Shown: positions 41,693 through 55,779 of the stretch, in pieces
How the letters are laid out: each line of letters starts with the position of its first letter
How positions within the stretch are numbered: the stretch's first letter is position 1
Assembly (NCBI RefSeq): GCF_902148855.1
Contig: NC_043969.1
Location: 32,495,353-32,559,352 of the forward strand
Reading direction: 5' to 3'
DNA from: Sphaeramia orbicularis
Lineage: Eukaryota; Chordata; Actinopteri; Kurtiformes; Apogonidae
DNA length: 64,000 bases
Position numbers and translations under genes: made by a program
Notes under the pieces: generated by a model
What the model was told of the DNA's origin: nothing
What the model saw: only the letters and a program-made list of their open reading frames with translations
Databases searched by the model: none

Positions 41693-44104
41693 ATGTCGGG
41701 TGTAGTGCGAGGCCCTGCTGGGAACAACGACTGCCGAATTTATGTGGGAAATCTCCCTCCTGATATTCGCACTAAAGATGTGGAAGATGTGTTTTACAAG
41801 TATGGAACAATTAGGGACATCGACTTGAAAAACCGCAGAGGAGGACCGCCGTTCGCTTTCATTGAATTTGAGGATCCCAGGTGAGGGGCTGTGTGTAGTT
41901 AACGGTTAGCACGTTGGGCCAGTGCAGCCCCATTGTGTTGCTAACAAACACATGCACTAACGTATCACTCAACTGGACATTTTTAACTGCGTTTCCTTAA
42001 TGACACCTACGTTGTTTCGTTTTCGAATGTGCACTTGAACGTTAATGATTCACAGCCGGAAATTCAAGTTTAGCTTCGTTCATGGGCGCATTGTTTGCAC
42101 GCTGTGCACTTGCCGTTCTGTGGAATATGTATCCAGTCCAGAATTTCACTGGCTTGGAGACAAGTAGGCGCGCCCTTTCACTTGACTGTGTCCTGAAACA
42201 CTTGCCCTAAAGCTAAGCTTTATCTTACAGTTATAACAGATACAAACTCTACTGCTCCAGTTGAGTGTGTGTAATTTAGGCCGATTAGCAAACCTAAATC
42301 AGATAAGGCTAATAAGTGACCAACATGGCTGCCATAACCGTGTGTATCTGTGCATGTTTGGGACCGCTCGCAGATCACTATCTGTTAATGTTAAGCAATA
42401 ATATATCTCTGCAGGGACGCAGATGATGCAGTCTATGGACGCGATGGCTACGACTACGACGGCTACAGACTGCGTGTGGAGTTTCCACGGAGCGGCAGAG
42501 GCTCCAGAGGCGGGTTTGGAGGGATGAGTGGAGCTATCAGAGGCAGATATGGACCACCATCCAGGCGCTCCGAGTACAGAGTCGTTGTGTCAGGTAAACA
42601 AGCTTTATTAGGCCATCATTTAGTTATCATGCCATAAAGTTATTATCATAGACCATACTTTTGCAAGTGCAATCGATGGACATGCTATCCATTAACCAGT
42701 GCTAATAATACACAGGACAGAGAGATAGAGATAGATACTTTAATAATCCCGAGGGAAATTCAAGTATTCAGCGGCTTTGTATACAGCACAAGAAGACAAA
42801 ACAAAACAGGCAGGTTAGTAACTCGATTAACATTAAGGTTAATATATGCCCTAAAAAAACTTGGTAGAAAACTTACTCTAAAAGTATTGGAAAAAAACTT
42901 CCTGTACAATACTGTAAACTTTTGCAGAGTAAGAGAATATGCATGGTTGACTTTTGTCAGTCATTACATTCATGTGGATAAAATATAACCACAATCACCA
43001 CAGTCATTGTCTGTAATTTCACTGGCCGGAAAACTATCCATGCAATACATTTTACAACTACAGGGATGCATGATAAAGGGTTGCATGAAGAAACAGAAAA
43101 ATATTTATCTGATTAAAAAGTTATTACTGACAAACATCAAAATCTTTAAGCCTCTTCTATTGATGGTTCTAAAACTGGTGTATTAACTTTGTAAAACTGC
43201 AAGGAGAAAGAACTGCAAGTTAGTACACTGGTTGAAATGGAAAACTAAAAAAAAAAAACTACTGTAAAAGTTATTCTCAACATAATAACCACAAACCAGA
43301 ACAGTGTGCTTCTAATAAGTAACACTTATGTGAAACTCACAGCCCATATTAAATAAATGTAGACATTTTGTGGAACAATATCAAGTGTCTATTTGCATGA
43401 ATTGTTTTGAATCATAACTGCATCAGTATGAAACTGATTAAGCTCTCGATTCCTTAAATCCTCAAACACAAGTGAGCTGTTTATGAGTAAACTTAACAGT
43501 TCTTTGCTAAATGATTATAATCTTGAATAATTTAAATTTTCAGGGCTCCCTCAGAGTGGCAGCTGGCAGGATCTGAAGGACCACATGCGAGAAGCAGGGG
43601 ATGTTTGCTACGCCGATGTTTACAGAGACGGAACTGGAGTTGTAGAATTTGTGCGCAAGGAAGACATGACCTATGCTGTTCGAAAGCTGGACAACACCAA
43701 ATTCCGCTCACATGAGGTATGTCCACTGATTTGATTAATTATCATGGAAAATGTGTCTTTGCTGTGTTGAGGTGAGTACTTGAAGAGATGGTGCGTGTTT
43801 GTTGCGATCTTTGGCCCTCATTTCCATCGATGGTACTTTCCACCATAAGAAGTGGCATTGTGGGGAATGTTGCCTTTTCAATGTCAAGTTCTCTTGTGTC
43901 CGCCAGGGAGAGACTGCTTACATTCGTGTGAAATTAGACGGTCCCCGCAGCCCAAGTTACGGAAGATCACGCTCCCGCAGCCGTGGCAGCCGGAGCAGAA
44001 GCCGCAGTCGCAGCGCCAGTCGCAGCCGCAGCAATTCCAGAGGCCGTGGCAGAGGATCGCCCCGCTACTCACCTCGTCACAGCCGCTCTCGCTCCCGTTC
44101 CTAA
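41693..44104 (+). CDS. srsf1: Serine/arginine-rich splicing factor 1 (ASF/SF2)
   Basis: A nuclear, shuttling SR protein that selects splice sites by binding exonic enhancers. Four exons give 245 residues (human 248): 41693-41880, 42415-42593, 43544-43716 and 43907-44104. RRM1 has RNP2 IYVGNL and RNP1-like FAFIEF. A glycine/arginine linker ([11 protein letters not shown]) follows. The second, pseudo-RRM carries its signature SWQDLKDH. The C-terminal RS domain alternates Arg-Ser ([15 protein letters not shown]) and is the kinase target region. All introns are GT-AG. The family autoregulates through 3' UTR splicing; the long A/T-rich 3' UTR here fits, but no specific event can be read from sequence alone. 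Human SRSF1 also lies beside DYNLL2. Confidence 0.98.
42726..42850. repeat. LINE 3' tail fragment in srsf1 intron 2
   Basis: AGAGATAGAGATAGATACTT is followed by AATAATCCCGAGGGAAATTC, the same tail family as at 23342 (GATAG-type simple repeat next to ACTTTATTGATCCC-GGGAAATT). It is a short relic with no frame. Confidence 0.5.
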
Positions 44105-44486
44105 ATCTTTCTACCACTGATGTGTTTCTCCTTTTGATGTATACCCTCCTGTTTTTACCTCTTATTAGTTCTCCAGATGTCAGCTGTTGATTTTTAATTT
44201 TCGCATTTCATGTCCTGATGTCCTTGTGGATGATCTTGGTATGTAGGTGTATCCTTCTTTCACGTCCCACCCCACCTCAAACCCTCTTGAACTACTTGTC
44301 CTTTTTTTCCCTCCCACTCTCCCTTCTCTTTTCTGTCTTCTCAATTTTTGGAACAGTAGAAATTGTGCTGTGTTGAACTTCAAAAATGTTGAGTAGTAAT
44401 AAGATTCACTCAATGTTTTTGCAAGTGTTAAAAATTGAGTTTTGTTTGTTTTGTTTTGTTTTTTTTTTCACTTTTTGTTTTTCCTT

Positions 44487-44517
<31 letters not shown>

Positions 44518-45560
44518 AGCCTCTCTCATTGGATATCTGGGGTGGGCTGCTTCAATGGGGAGCCCAATGCTTAACTGTATTTTACCCTTGTGTCTTCCTT
44601 TAGACATCTGAAGAGAAGGATTAAAGTGATTTGGAATAAAACCATTGTGGAGCACATTTCATTTGTATGGTCAGGATAGGACATCTAATTGAGGAGCAAT
44701 CAGGTCGAGGCAATGGTACGCTTCATTCCATAAATTGAACGTTTTGATAGGTTGTCATATGCATGTCATTTAATGAAGCCATATGTGCTGTACTTGTTAT
44801 ATAATACACTTTAACATGCTACTCTGGCCTGTGACAGAATAAGCAGTCCTAGAACAAGTGTTGTGATGTAAGTGTAACATCTTTGCTGTCATATGTAAAA
44901 ATCTGAATCACCACTGTTGCAAAAACTGCCCACTTTTAACTTAAATGTTCTCATTGGTAAAATGTTTTATAACTTCAGGGAGTGACAGTTCTTGTGCTCT
45001 GGCATTTATTTCTTGATCTGACATGAGTGCTCAACATGGAAAATTAGGCCCAAATTCTTGACATTTTATTCTAACGGTCTGCCTCTGATTTTCTTCCTGG
45101 TATTTCAAGGTTTTGATTGGAGGAGTGGCTCAGTGGATCCCAATCCTTGGAGCTGGATGAGTGGATCGATTAGGAAAGGGATAGGCAAGGATGGATGCTC
45201 GGAGCGGGATCAGTTTTCCAGGATTCAAATGAGTTGTTTTTGTTTTTGTTTTTTTTTTTGTTTCCAGAACTAATTATTGGATTCCCAGAGCAACTCTTTC
45301 AGTAGCCCCCCCCCCCCTCCTGCCTATCTTAAAGTTTTTCAGTGATTAAATGGCTTTATTTTACAAGAAAACGAAACTGAGGACCAGGAAGTTGGATCAA
45401 AGGATGGAATCGTAGATGCCTGGTATGAAGGAATTAAAATTGGGGTGGTTGGGAGGGGGGTTTATTTGGGAGTAGTTTGTATCCTTATTTTGCTTAATCT
45501 TTTTTTTTTCTCTTAGCTTTTTCAATAAAACACTCAAAAAACAACAATATTTTCAGTTTG
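44105..45560 (+). other. srsf1: srsf1 3' UTR with two poly(A) signals
   Basis: No coding signal. AATAAA at 44635-44640 and at 45524-45529 would give short and long 3' UTRs of about 0.55 and 1.45 kb. The long form includes homopolymer-rich tracts (T-runs near 44457-44516, a C-run at about 45307) and a unique, non-repetitive block at about 45110-45210. Confidence 0.6.
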
Positions 45561-45899
45561 TCTTATTTCAAAGAATTCACCTCTAGTATGAATTTATTGT
45601 AAGTGTGAAATACAAGCAGATTTCCAGCTCCTGCCACACATTTATACCTGAAGAGGAACATTTCTATAAAAAGCACCAGTATAAGATGAACAAAATGCGG
45701 CATAGGTTGAGTAAAGCTCTTGTGTCTCAGCTGTGACTGATGTAAACTCCAGATACACACACACACTGATACCTACCCACTGCCAAGGTCTCGTTTCCTT
45801 TATCCCACAGTCAGTGGTGTATACTGTGAATGATGCATTGTGGGATGAAATAAGATGCCGGCAGACAGGAGCTGGAGAAAAACGCTTGCAACACACGGG

Positions 45900-46098
45900 G
45901 AGGCTGCGGCTCGGCCAATCGCAGGGCGCAGCATGCAGCAGAGGGCGGGGAGCTGTCGGAGCGCAGCAGAGAGCCAACCTACATGCTTATTGTGTAAATC
46001 TTTTAAAAGCAATTAGCCGCAGCATCATCAAAACCATCCGTGTGTCCGAGTGAAACACTTAATATCTGAAAGAAGCGTGCTGAAGTAGGCCAAGAGCG
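45900..46098 (+). other. dynll2: dynll2 promoter region and candidate noncoding exon 1
   Basis: A GC-rich block at 45900-45970 (GGAGGCTGCGGCTCGGCCAA, containing a CCAAT-type box) precedes a stretch ending AAGAGCG with donor GTGAGT at 46099. This suits a noncoding first exon spliced to the coding exon that begins at 46621. The start site is not defined. Confidence 0.5.
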
Positions 46099-46640
46099 GT
46101 GAGTTTGCCCATTTCCGAACTGCCACATTTACTTGCATGTCTTCACATTTTTTTTTTTTTTTTTTTTTGATCCGAGTCTCCCTCATTATGATCTTTTACT
46201 GTACACGGTTTAATTCATTTCGATTGCCAATGCTATCGTTTACTTTAACCTGAACACATGATTAATAGAAACGTTTTGACACTTTTGCGCCCATTACGCA
46301 GGGGCTGTTTTTATCGGAAAGTGATTTTGCCAAGTAATTTAACTCCACCTGTATCAAGTTTCGCAGCCAATCTATGCAACGCTCAAGTCATTTTTCGTCT
46401 ACAGAGGGATGTAAAAATAATTAACACAAGCACGAGTTATTGTAGCGAATCAGTGCAAATATCTGGAGGGTGATAAACGAGCCAATTGTGTGCGTAATGA
46501 TGGATGTTTGCGTACCGCGATGATCCGGTACATGGCCTAAACCTTCCCCATCACCACGTGCGGTGTTCATTTCCAGTGCGGTACGTCCAAGTGAGCGTGT
46601 TCTCTCCTCGTCCTCAGCAGGATCCGACACCATCCCCACC

Positions 46641-48130
<1,490 letters not shown>

Positions 48131-49930
48131 GGGGTTTCTGAGAGGTGTTGAGGAGTTCTTCTCCCTGAACCGTACTCGGAAATGCACTGGTGGCTGATGT
48201 CTCCCATACACTAATAATGACATACCATAATGATGCAAACCGGCCGTGCGCAGTTGCATGGACTATACACTATTTAATATGTATGTTACAGTAAGTTTAC
48301 TTTTCGATAGTTGCCATTTGAAAGCAACTGAAGTAGTTTTTGTTAATGCTGTTAAATTCTCAGTTGTAAAAGATTCAACGTGGCCCTTGATTGTATAATA
48401 AAGGAAAGCTTAGAATGTAGTGGTGCATCTGCTTTCCTTCACAAGTGGCATTGCCAGACCCTGTTGTATGAGACTCCATCTGTTGGTTTAGATGGTAAAA
48501 TCGTACTGTGTGCACCAGTTTTAACAATTCATTATCTAAACAATGTTAAGATTTAAAGGAGAGTCATGAAAAGAAGCTGGTTAAGAAGGCTCTTATCCTT
48601 TAACACGATGAATCCACTCACAGCCTCCGTAGGATACAAGGAGATCTAAAGATAGTTTAATCTGACTGCATGAGTTTAGTTTAGAGATCCTGTTCTAACA
48701 TAAAGCAGTTATGTTGTCTAAGTTGGCAAAGCCTTTCTAATATTTATGAGTTTAGAGATGAAGAAAGTTAGTTGGCAAAGCCTTTTAATATTTATGAGTT
48801 TAGAAATTAAGAGAGCTCCCACAGGTTAAATTTTAGCAGCCACTAGAAACAGTCAGAACTTGAAACCCACTTGACATTTAGGAACTAACCCAGGCCAGTG
48901 CAGGTTTTTCCAGGGCTATGACATGAAGTGATATAGTTTATCAACTCACAAATTTTCACTGTGAAGGATGAAGGAGCAAATAACGCTCACATACACAAAC
49001 CTTTGCCTGTAACATTCAAGTAATAACAATACAGGCTGGTTACCAAACTTTCCCAACTCACCTACCTAGATTTCAGTCATACAGTTGTGTTTTTGCATGT
49101 TTGGAAGATAATACTGCGGTTTCTTTAACATCTCACTGTATGTGAACGAAATGATTTGTATTATTTAACTTTCACTTTTGAGTGTGTAGATATTTGATTG
49201 AGCTGATATGTGTCTGTTTTCAGAGATCGCTATGGAGCGCCGTTGGGAAGGTGATTCAGATAAAACACCTGATGACAGATGGTTGTCGTCTAATGCGGCT
49301 TGTTATGATTTCGAGTTGCATCAACCCTTACATATATATATTTTCTCGTGCAATGCTAGTCAACTGCCAGACACATGAAAGACAAGGCATTTAGAGTTGT
49401 GACTTGAACGGCTGCGAGTAGGTGTATTTCTTGTCTAGCACACCGATTCTGGGTTTTCATTTTGTCATGTCAATATTAATATAATTAGTTTAATGCACAA
49501 TGTCTTGTTGATGATGAAGAGTGTTGTTTGGGAGGGCAGATTGGAAGGAGTTGGTTCATGAAGTTGATGATGCCACGCATTTCCTGCAGTGTGTAAGACT
49601 GAATGTTTACTCGGTTGTTCTCGCATTGTCCAGCAGTGGGTGAAATGTGTATCTCAAGTGTTTGCTTGGATTGACATTGTTTTTGAGGGAAGTCTTCCTA
49701 ACTATTGTCAATGTAAACTGTTTTAGTATTGTTTCCTCTGGCATGTATTTTTGCTGTGTTTATGTAGGAGCCGTTCCAATGCTGTTAAATTTGCACAAAA
49801 CGTGTGCCTGTCATTGCTCTCAACTGTAACCGGCTTGAGTACAATTGCACTTCATTAGAGTTATCCAGTAGGTTGCTACAGAACCAAAATCGTATAAACT
49901 CGATAAAATAAAAATTACTTGTTGACTTAT
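48131..49930 (+). other. dynll2: Probable long dynll2 3' UTR
   Basis: AATAAA at 48397-48402 gives a short 3' UTR of about 0.3 kb. A second AATAAA at 49907-49912 would extend it to about 1.8 kb. The DNA between is mostly unique and non-repetitive, which suits a 3' UTR, but transcription cannot be shown. A tandem duplication with a unit of about 49 bp lies at 48721-48818. Confidence 0.45.
48721..48818 (+). repeat. Tandem duplication, unit about 49 bp
   Basis: The words AGTTGGCAAAGCCTTT, TAATATTTATGAGTTTAGA and then an A/G-rich spacer occur twice in succession with few differences. This is a local duplication, not a dispersed repeat. Confidence 0.8.
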
Positions 49931-51670
49931 TACACTGTGGCCTTTTTTTCCTCCCACATTGAATAGTCGCCTGTTAACATGAACACTGCGTAAAAGGGAG
50001 TTGTTGATGTACACTTTACTTTGGAGCAGCCAGTATCGCCACCAGTCTATTATGTCACAACAAAACATTCACTCCAGAGTATGACTGAATTAGACCTAAG
50101 CAGTTAAAAAAATCTTATTTTAATGTGTTTATATGAATTCAAGCCAAAACTTATTCAAAAATGCTCTTGACTAAAACTCTGCCATGTGACTGAGGAAACA
50201 CACTCATAATGTATTACGAGGAAAAAAATTGTTTTCAATTTTTTGCAAGAAATTTCTCCAGAGGAATATTCTCAATTTTGCGATTTAGGTAAATTTCACA
50301 AATTTCAGCAAAACCTTTATTGATCAAATGTATTTTATTTCCCTGCTCTGTGAATGAAACCTTTTGTAAAACCAGAGCTTGTGCTGTGTAATATTTATTT
50401 CTTTGCTTTTCTGTGTTTTGAGTAATCAACCAACAGAGGACTAGCATAATGTAAGCAGCTATAGACCCTGTTGTAGTTTGCAGTAATGCACTGTGCTGAA
50501 ACACATGGGATACATCTACGCTATGGAGTAAAAGTATGGGGGCACTTTGAATTCACAATGGAGCTGAACTACAAAATGTCAACAAATATCATTTTATAAT
50601 ATAATAAAAGTTACTGCAATAAACCATTCATCTCCAGGGTTAATTATTCTTTTTACCTAAAATACTTAGTGTCAGTTTCACTGATTCTAATGAACCTTAT
50701 TAATTTTTTAAATCATAATTTGGTTTAAATATTCTACCCCTATATTTCTGAAATGGTCAGTCAATATATTTCATGTTTAGGTGGAATTTTGTAAAAAAAA
50801 AAAAAAAAAGCTTCTGTTTTTATCTGATTTTTACTTGTTTTTACTCGGAGAAAAATCTTTAGACTGACAAAAAATATTAATTTGACATGTACTTCAATAA
50901 TTGACACATTTCAAGTCAACAAGAATGTGAAGTCTGTAAGGTCTACATGTGGCATATCTGTTGTTTTTGTCCATATACAGTTTGTACTTGAAGCATATAG
51001 TGTACTATTTATTTGTCTGCTCAATTTAAAAAAAAAAAAAGATCAAGAAAAACAAAACTCAATTACACAGGTGAAAAAAAAAACAAGTTTATAAAACTCT
51101 CACTATAATAGCAACACAATAGCCAAAGAAGGTACAAATGAGTGGCAATAAATTCAGAAAATAATTATAATCAGTGAATGATCATTGCATTTAGAATATG
51201 TATGGATGTCACAGTGAGGTTTGATGGGTACTAATTTTTCCAAAACCTCAGTACATTGTTAAATTTATATCCAGCTGGCCGTAATTGTTTATCACCAGAA
51301 GGACCACCATTCTTTTATTCCTCTGCCAGTTTCAAACCTGGCAATTATACAATAAGTAATACAATAGACAATAGAAATTCAATGCAGTGCAAGGTGACAG
51401 CGAACAACACTGAATGTAGGTGTCGGCATTGAAGTGCTGAAGCTGCATGGTGCACAGTGCAGCTCGAGTGGGTTCGCTGTGTGTCTGCTCTGAATGATTT
51501 TTGGCTCAAGTGGTCTTGTGTGAAAAACAGTCCATGGCAACAAATGTGAGACCTTCACTCACAGAGACAAGAGGCATGGCTACGTAAATGTGACATCATT
51601 TGGTTTCGTGTTGGGTTACAATGTAAGAATGAAAGACTGCTAATGTATCAGTCGTGATTGTGACTGATGC
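49931..51670. other. Intergenic DNA without recognised features
   Basis: AT-rich DNA with homopolymer A runs (50793-50809, 51028-51040) and no supported gene. No transposon ends were identified. A C/G-richer block near 51420-51600 shows no frame of interest. Confidence 0.5.
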
Positions 51671-51674
51671 TGCT

Positions 51675-52224
51675 TTAACCCATAATGACCCAAAACAGCC
51701 ACTAACAACCAAAACCATCCACTGATCTAAACTGTTTAATACCTGTTGATCCACTAATCCTATCAATACGTGTAAATAATTGGTGTAAAATGTAGGTTGT
51801 CGTCTTTTCATGGTCATCAGATATGATCCATTTGGACATTCAGAGGCTCCATAGTGAACGTGGAAACACCATTTTTTCGAAAACATTGATTCGCCAGTAA
51901 AACCCATGGAGTTGGATCAATGACAGTGAATGGTGACACTTTGTTTATGTTCAGTTAATGACAGATTTTACTGAAAAATTCACTTTTTCTTCAGTTTTCT
52001 CTGTTTTTGATATGATAACCCTTAACTTTAATCTGAGTTTTTATGAACATCTACATGATCAGTCAATTAAATACTGGAAAATACATGATTTACACTGAAA
52101 AAATGCAAAATAAGGAGGATAATATTACAATCAATGGGCATAGAGTACTAAAGAAAGGTTAAATATAGAAAAAAAAAATATTTGGGAACTGCCACAAAAG
52201 TAGCATTGGGTCTTTATGGGTTAA
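51675..52224. mobile_element. TTAA-flanked MITE (piggyBac-type), 550 bp
   Basis: The ends TTAACCCATAATGACCCAA and TTGGGTCTTTATGGGTTAA are near-perfect inverted repeats including the TTAA target duplication. It has no coding capacity and shares its whole length with the older copy at 29708-30256, so it belongs to a family that amplified in this genome. Confidence 0.85.
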
Positions 52225-52596
52225 TGCCACTGTGAAAATGTTCTGTATTCTATAATGTAAAAGCAGTCTGTCATTCTTTTTAGATACCTATGTCTCTGTC
52301 CTTAAAAGGCTACTTCACTAATTTGCCAAGTAGTGGTCAACTGATAGTGTATTTTTAATGGATCATATAATAATGACAGTAGTCTCTAAGAGGAAAATAA
52401 TTTGAAACTCTGTTGGAAATGTACTTTTTAACTCTAGAAACTAGACAACTGCTGAACTCAAATACCTAAATAAGAAAAAAAATGGTCGTAGGTATTTGCA
52501 AAAAAAATCATAATAATTAAAAAAAAAAGTACAACCAGAAAAAAGCCAGAGGCACCACATAAATAAAAGTCTTATATTAGTGGTATCCCTGTAGGT

Positions 52597-52798
52597 CAAA
52601 GGTCACCAACCCTGGTTCTCGAGAGCTACTATCCTGCATGTTTTAGATGTATCCTTCTTCCAACACACCTGATTCAAATGATAAGCCTATCATCAAGCGC
52701 TGCAGAAGCCTGATAATGACCATCAGGTGTGCTGGAAGAGGGAAACATCTAAAACATGCAGGATAATAGCTCTCGAGGACCAGGGTTGGTGACCCCTG
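52597..52798. mobile_element. Foldback hAT MITE, 202 bp
   Basis: The element starts CAAAGGTCACCAACCCTGGT and ends ACCAGGGTTGGTGACCCCTG. The two halves are inverted copies over nearly the whole length (CATGTTTTAGATGT pairs with ACATCTAAAACATG). Identical 8-bp duplications CTGTAGGT flank it at 52589-52596 and 52799-52806. The CAGGGGT-type end and 8-bp duplication are hallmarks of hAT elements. Confidence 0.93.
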
Positions 52799-53139
52799 CT
52801 GTAGGTAAGAAATAACTTTTTTTTTTTTTTTTTTTTTTTTTTTACCTAAGTAAATAAACACGGCATTAAGTAAGATTTCAACTTTTTTTTTTTTTTAAAT
52901 TTATCTTTGGAGCCATTATTTAAAGTCAATAATTCCAGTTTATGATAACCACAGTCAAAGCTGTCAGTGCTGTTTAACCTGCCCAAACTGATTATTTTGT
53001 CTATCTCTAATACCAAGTAAAATCTGTAAAAAGCTTTGAAGACACAGGACCTTCAAGGTTATCTCAAGTATTTATTTTTGGCCCAAAGGCAAAATTATGG
53101 AGTATGTACTTGTAAATAATGGGTCAAAGTTATGAATTT

Positions 53140-53680
53140 ATATAGAAGGTCCAAAAACAAACTGCTTGGATCTAGATATATTGGAAAAAGACAGATGAGT
53201 AGGATTCAAAGTTGCTGCAACCTGGTCTTTATATTTGTTCACTAAATAGTAAATCTTACGCCTATCATCTATAGTAATGAAATCTAGTGCCAGGCACAAC
53301 AAACCCCGACCTTCGCACATATTGTAGCTTATTTTGGCATCGATCCATCATGTCTATGCGTGGGCTGATGTCAGTATATCATTTACCTCTATGTATATGC
53401 CAAGTTTGAAGTAAATTCAAACAAAATTGATGTTTTTATAGACATGTGAAATTTTGCCCATTTAAGTATATGGGAAAAAAAGATTTAAAAAATTACAAAA
53501 AAATTAAAACTTTGGCCTACTTTTCCCAAAATGTAATGACATCTCTTCTGGGCAGTCTAAAAACCCAATTTGGTAGGAATTCAACCAATAGTTGTGCTGC
53601 TGGAGTGTTAACAAACAAAGAAACAAACAGAATCAAAAACGATACCGCTTGCCTCCCCTTCAGGGTGCGGGGTAATGATA
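53140..53680. repeat. Dispersed repeat with CAAGTTTGAAGTAAATT core
   Basis: The part from 53396 (TGCCAAGTTTGAAGTAAATT, CCCAAAATGTAATGACATCT, CTTGCCTCCCC) is shared with two further copies inside the hAT element at 54761-55240. The part from about 53140 seems to be the rest of the same repeat. The type of element is not clear to me; no coding part was seen. Confidence 0.55.
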
Positions 53681-54226
53681 TATAATATTAGATAAATATG
53701 GTCCTGTCCTGACATTATAACACACATGGCTGGAAATGAGTAACAGATGTCAGAGTTCAGTGTCATATCACAGATTATGTATCAACATTGGAGCTGATGT
53801 AATGAATCTATCTATGAATCTAAGTTACATGTTATGTAATTAATTCATGCAGAAAATTCACATTCATTCTATGTACTCCATCAAACCATCACAACTTCCA
53901 GTTCAACATGACCACATCCAGTGATCAGCTCTTAACCTGAAATGTAGGAGTGTTTGTTTTCTCATTGACAAATTCAGCGGTGGAGTGTGTGAGTGTGTGT
54001 GTGTGTTGTGTGACGTGTCCAGTCTGCGCTTCACTTACGTGATGTCTGTAAATGGACATCTGTAGAAACAAGAGCACACAGCGGCAGTCGGGCTGAAAAA
54101 AGTAGACAAATTAAAAGACAAGGGACTAATGAATAATTTCTTTAGACAGACTGAGGTCAAAGTAGCTGACATAAGATACTCTGTTGATTGGACCAGTTAG
54201 ACTGAATATTAGAAAATCCTTTAGAT

Positions 54227-55448
54227 CAGGGGTGTCAAAGTCATTTTAGCTCAGGGGACAAATTCAACCCAATATGATCTGAAGTGGGCCAGACCAGCAA
54301 AATAATACTATAATAATAAATAAATAATGTCAACACCGAGCTTTTCTCTATGTTTAAGAGTGAAAAATGCACTCTCTTGGTCCCTTTTAGTAAATTATAT
54401 TCAAAGTCATTTTAAATGAATGGGAAAAGGACAAATGTGGATGTAGATGTTTTTCTAATTGATTGAATAAGGTTTGGCTTTGAGACACTTTTAAGGAACA
54501 TTGTTGTGATACTTTTGGTACCTTTTAAAATAATTATGACTTTTATATGTTCTTATCAGTTTTAAGTTTGTTTTTAGTATTGACTTGTATTGTGTTTTTG
54601 TATATTTTTCGTGTGGATGTATGGCTGTGGTTTCCATTTTGTGTAACTTCTGCTGCTGTCTTGGCCAGGACACTCTTGAAAAAGAGATTTTTAATCTCAA
54701 TTAACTTTTTTTCCTGGTTAAATAAAGGTTATAATAATAAATAATAATAGATAATAATAAAATGTGCCAAGTTTGAAGTAAATTGAAACAAAATTGATGT
54801 TTTAATAGACATTTGAAATTTCAGCCACCATAAGTAAATGAAAAAAAAAGATGTTAAAAATTCATTAAAAAAAAAACAAACAAAAAAAAAAGGAACTTTG
54901 ATGTACTTCTCCCAAAATGTAATTGCATCTATTCTAGGTAACTGACAATCTATAAACTCAATTTGGTATGAATTCACTCAATAGTTTTGCTGCTACAGAC
55001 ATTTGAAATTTCCCCCCTTATAAGTAAAAGGGGGAAAAAAAGATTTTAAAAATTCAGAAAAATTTGAACTTTGACCTACTGTTCCCAAAATGTAATCAGA
55101 TCTATTCTGGGTCACTGATAATCTATAAACTCAATTTGGTATGAATTCAACCAATAGATTTGCTGCTAGAGTGTTAATGAAACAAACCGAACCATAAACA
55201 ATACCACTTGCCTCCCCTTTCAGGGGCAGGGTAAAAATTTGGAGTTGTCAGTATTTATGGATTATTATGATCATATTTTACTGATCTGAACAACTTGAGA
55301 TCTAATCAGGTTGAGTGTGGTCCCTGAACTAAAATGATTCTTAATGTCGTCAGTGTAATTTTTGCATTTCACAAATTCATCCCATGGGCCAGATTGGACC
55401 CTTTTGCCGGCCGGTTTTGGTCCACAAGCCGTATGTTTGACACATGTG
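54227..55448. mobile_element. Nonautonomous hAT element, 1222 bp, with nested repeats
   Basis: The termini CAGGGGTGTCAAA and TTTGACACATGTG are inverted repeats, and the identical 8-bp duplication CTTTAGAT flanks both sides (54219-54226 and 55449-55456). Next to the ends are the family's usual words (TCATTTTAGCTCAGGGG-ACA; CCGGCCGGTTTTGGTCCACA). Inside lie a LINE tail (54440-54770) and two head-to-tail copies of the CAAGTTTGAAG repeat (54761-54994 and 54997-55240). No transposase frame remains. Confidence 0.93.
54440..54770 (+). repeat. LINE 3' tail nested in the hAT element
   Basis: The text GTCTTGGCCAGGACACTCTT, GAAAAAGAGATTTTTAATCTC and TTCCTGGTTAAATAAAGGTT with a following ATAAT-rich run is a common 3' end of fish non-LTR retrotransposons. 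No reverse transcriptase frame is attached. Confidence 0.55.
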
Positions 55449-55779
55449 CTTTAGATGATTAAATATGCAGTGTTAAGCTCCTCTGTAAAAATTCATCACT
55501 GGGTAGATAAATAATAAGGAAACGTTTACTCTTTTCTGTTTTTAGACTTGGTTGTTTTTATGTTTCACTGACTATTACGTCAGAGTAAAAAAGGCACAGT
55601 CACTAATGTTCATTCACTCATGAAAAGCCTCAGAGATCTGTCTGCTTTTTTTCCTAAACCTTCACTGATGTTTTACACTTTTTTTTTTTTTTTCCCATTA
55701 GTACCGCCTCCCCCCCACATACCTGCCTGCTTCTCTTTCATTGCCTTTGGCTGCCTTCATCCATCTTCCCACACTGAGC

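Noticed and set aside
45642-45977. A 111-codon minus-strand open frame upstream of dynll2.
   Set aside because: It lies in the GC-rich promoter of dynll2, where long open frames arise by composition; the protein text has no recognisable domain.
51661-52224. First read as a possible conserved noncoding element because it recurs at 29.7 kb.
   Set aside because: Inverted TTAA ends show that it is a transposed repeat and not a conserved host element.
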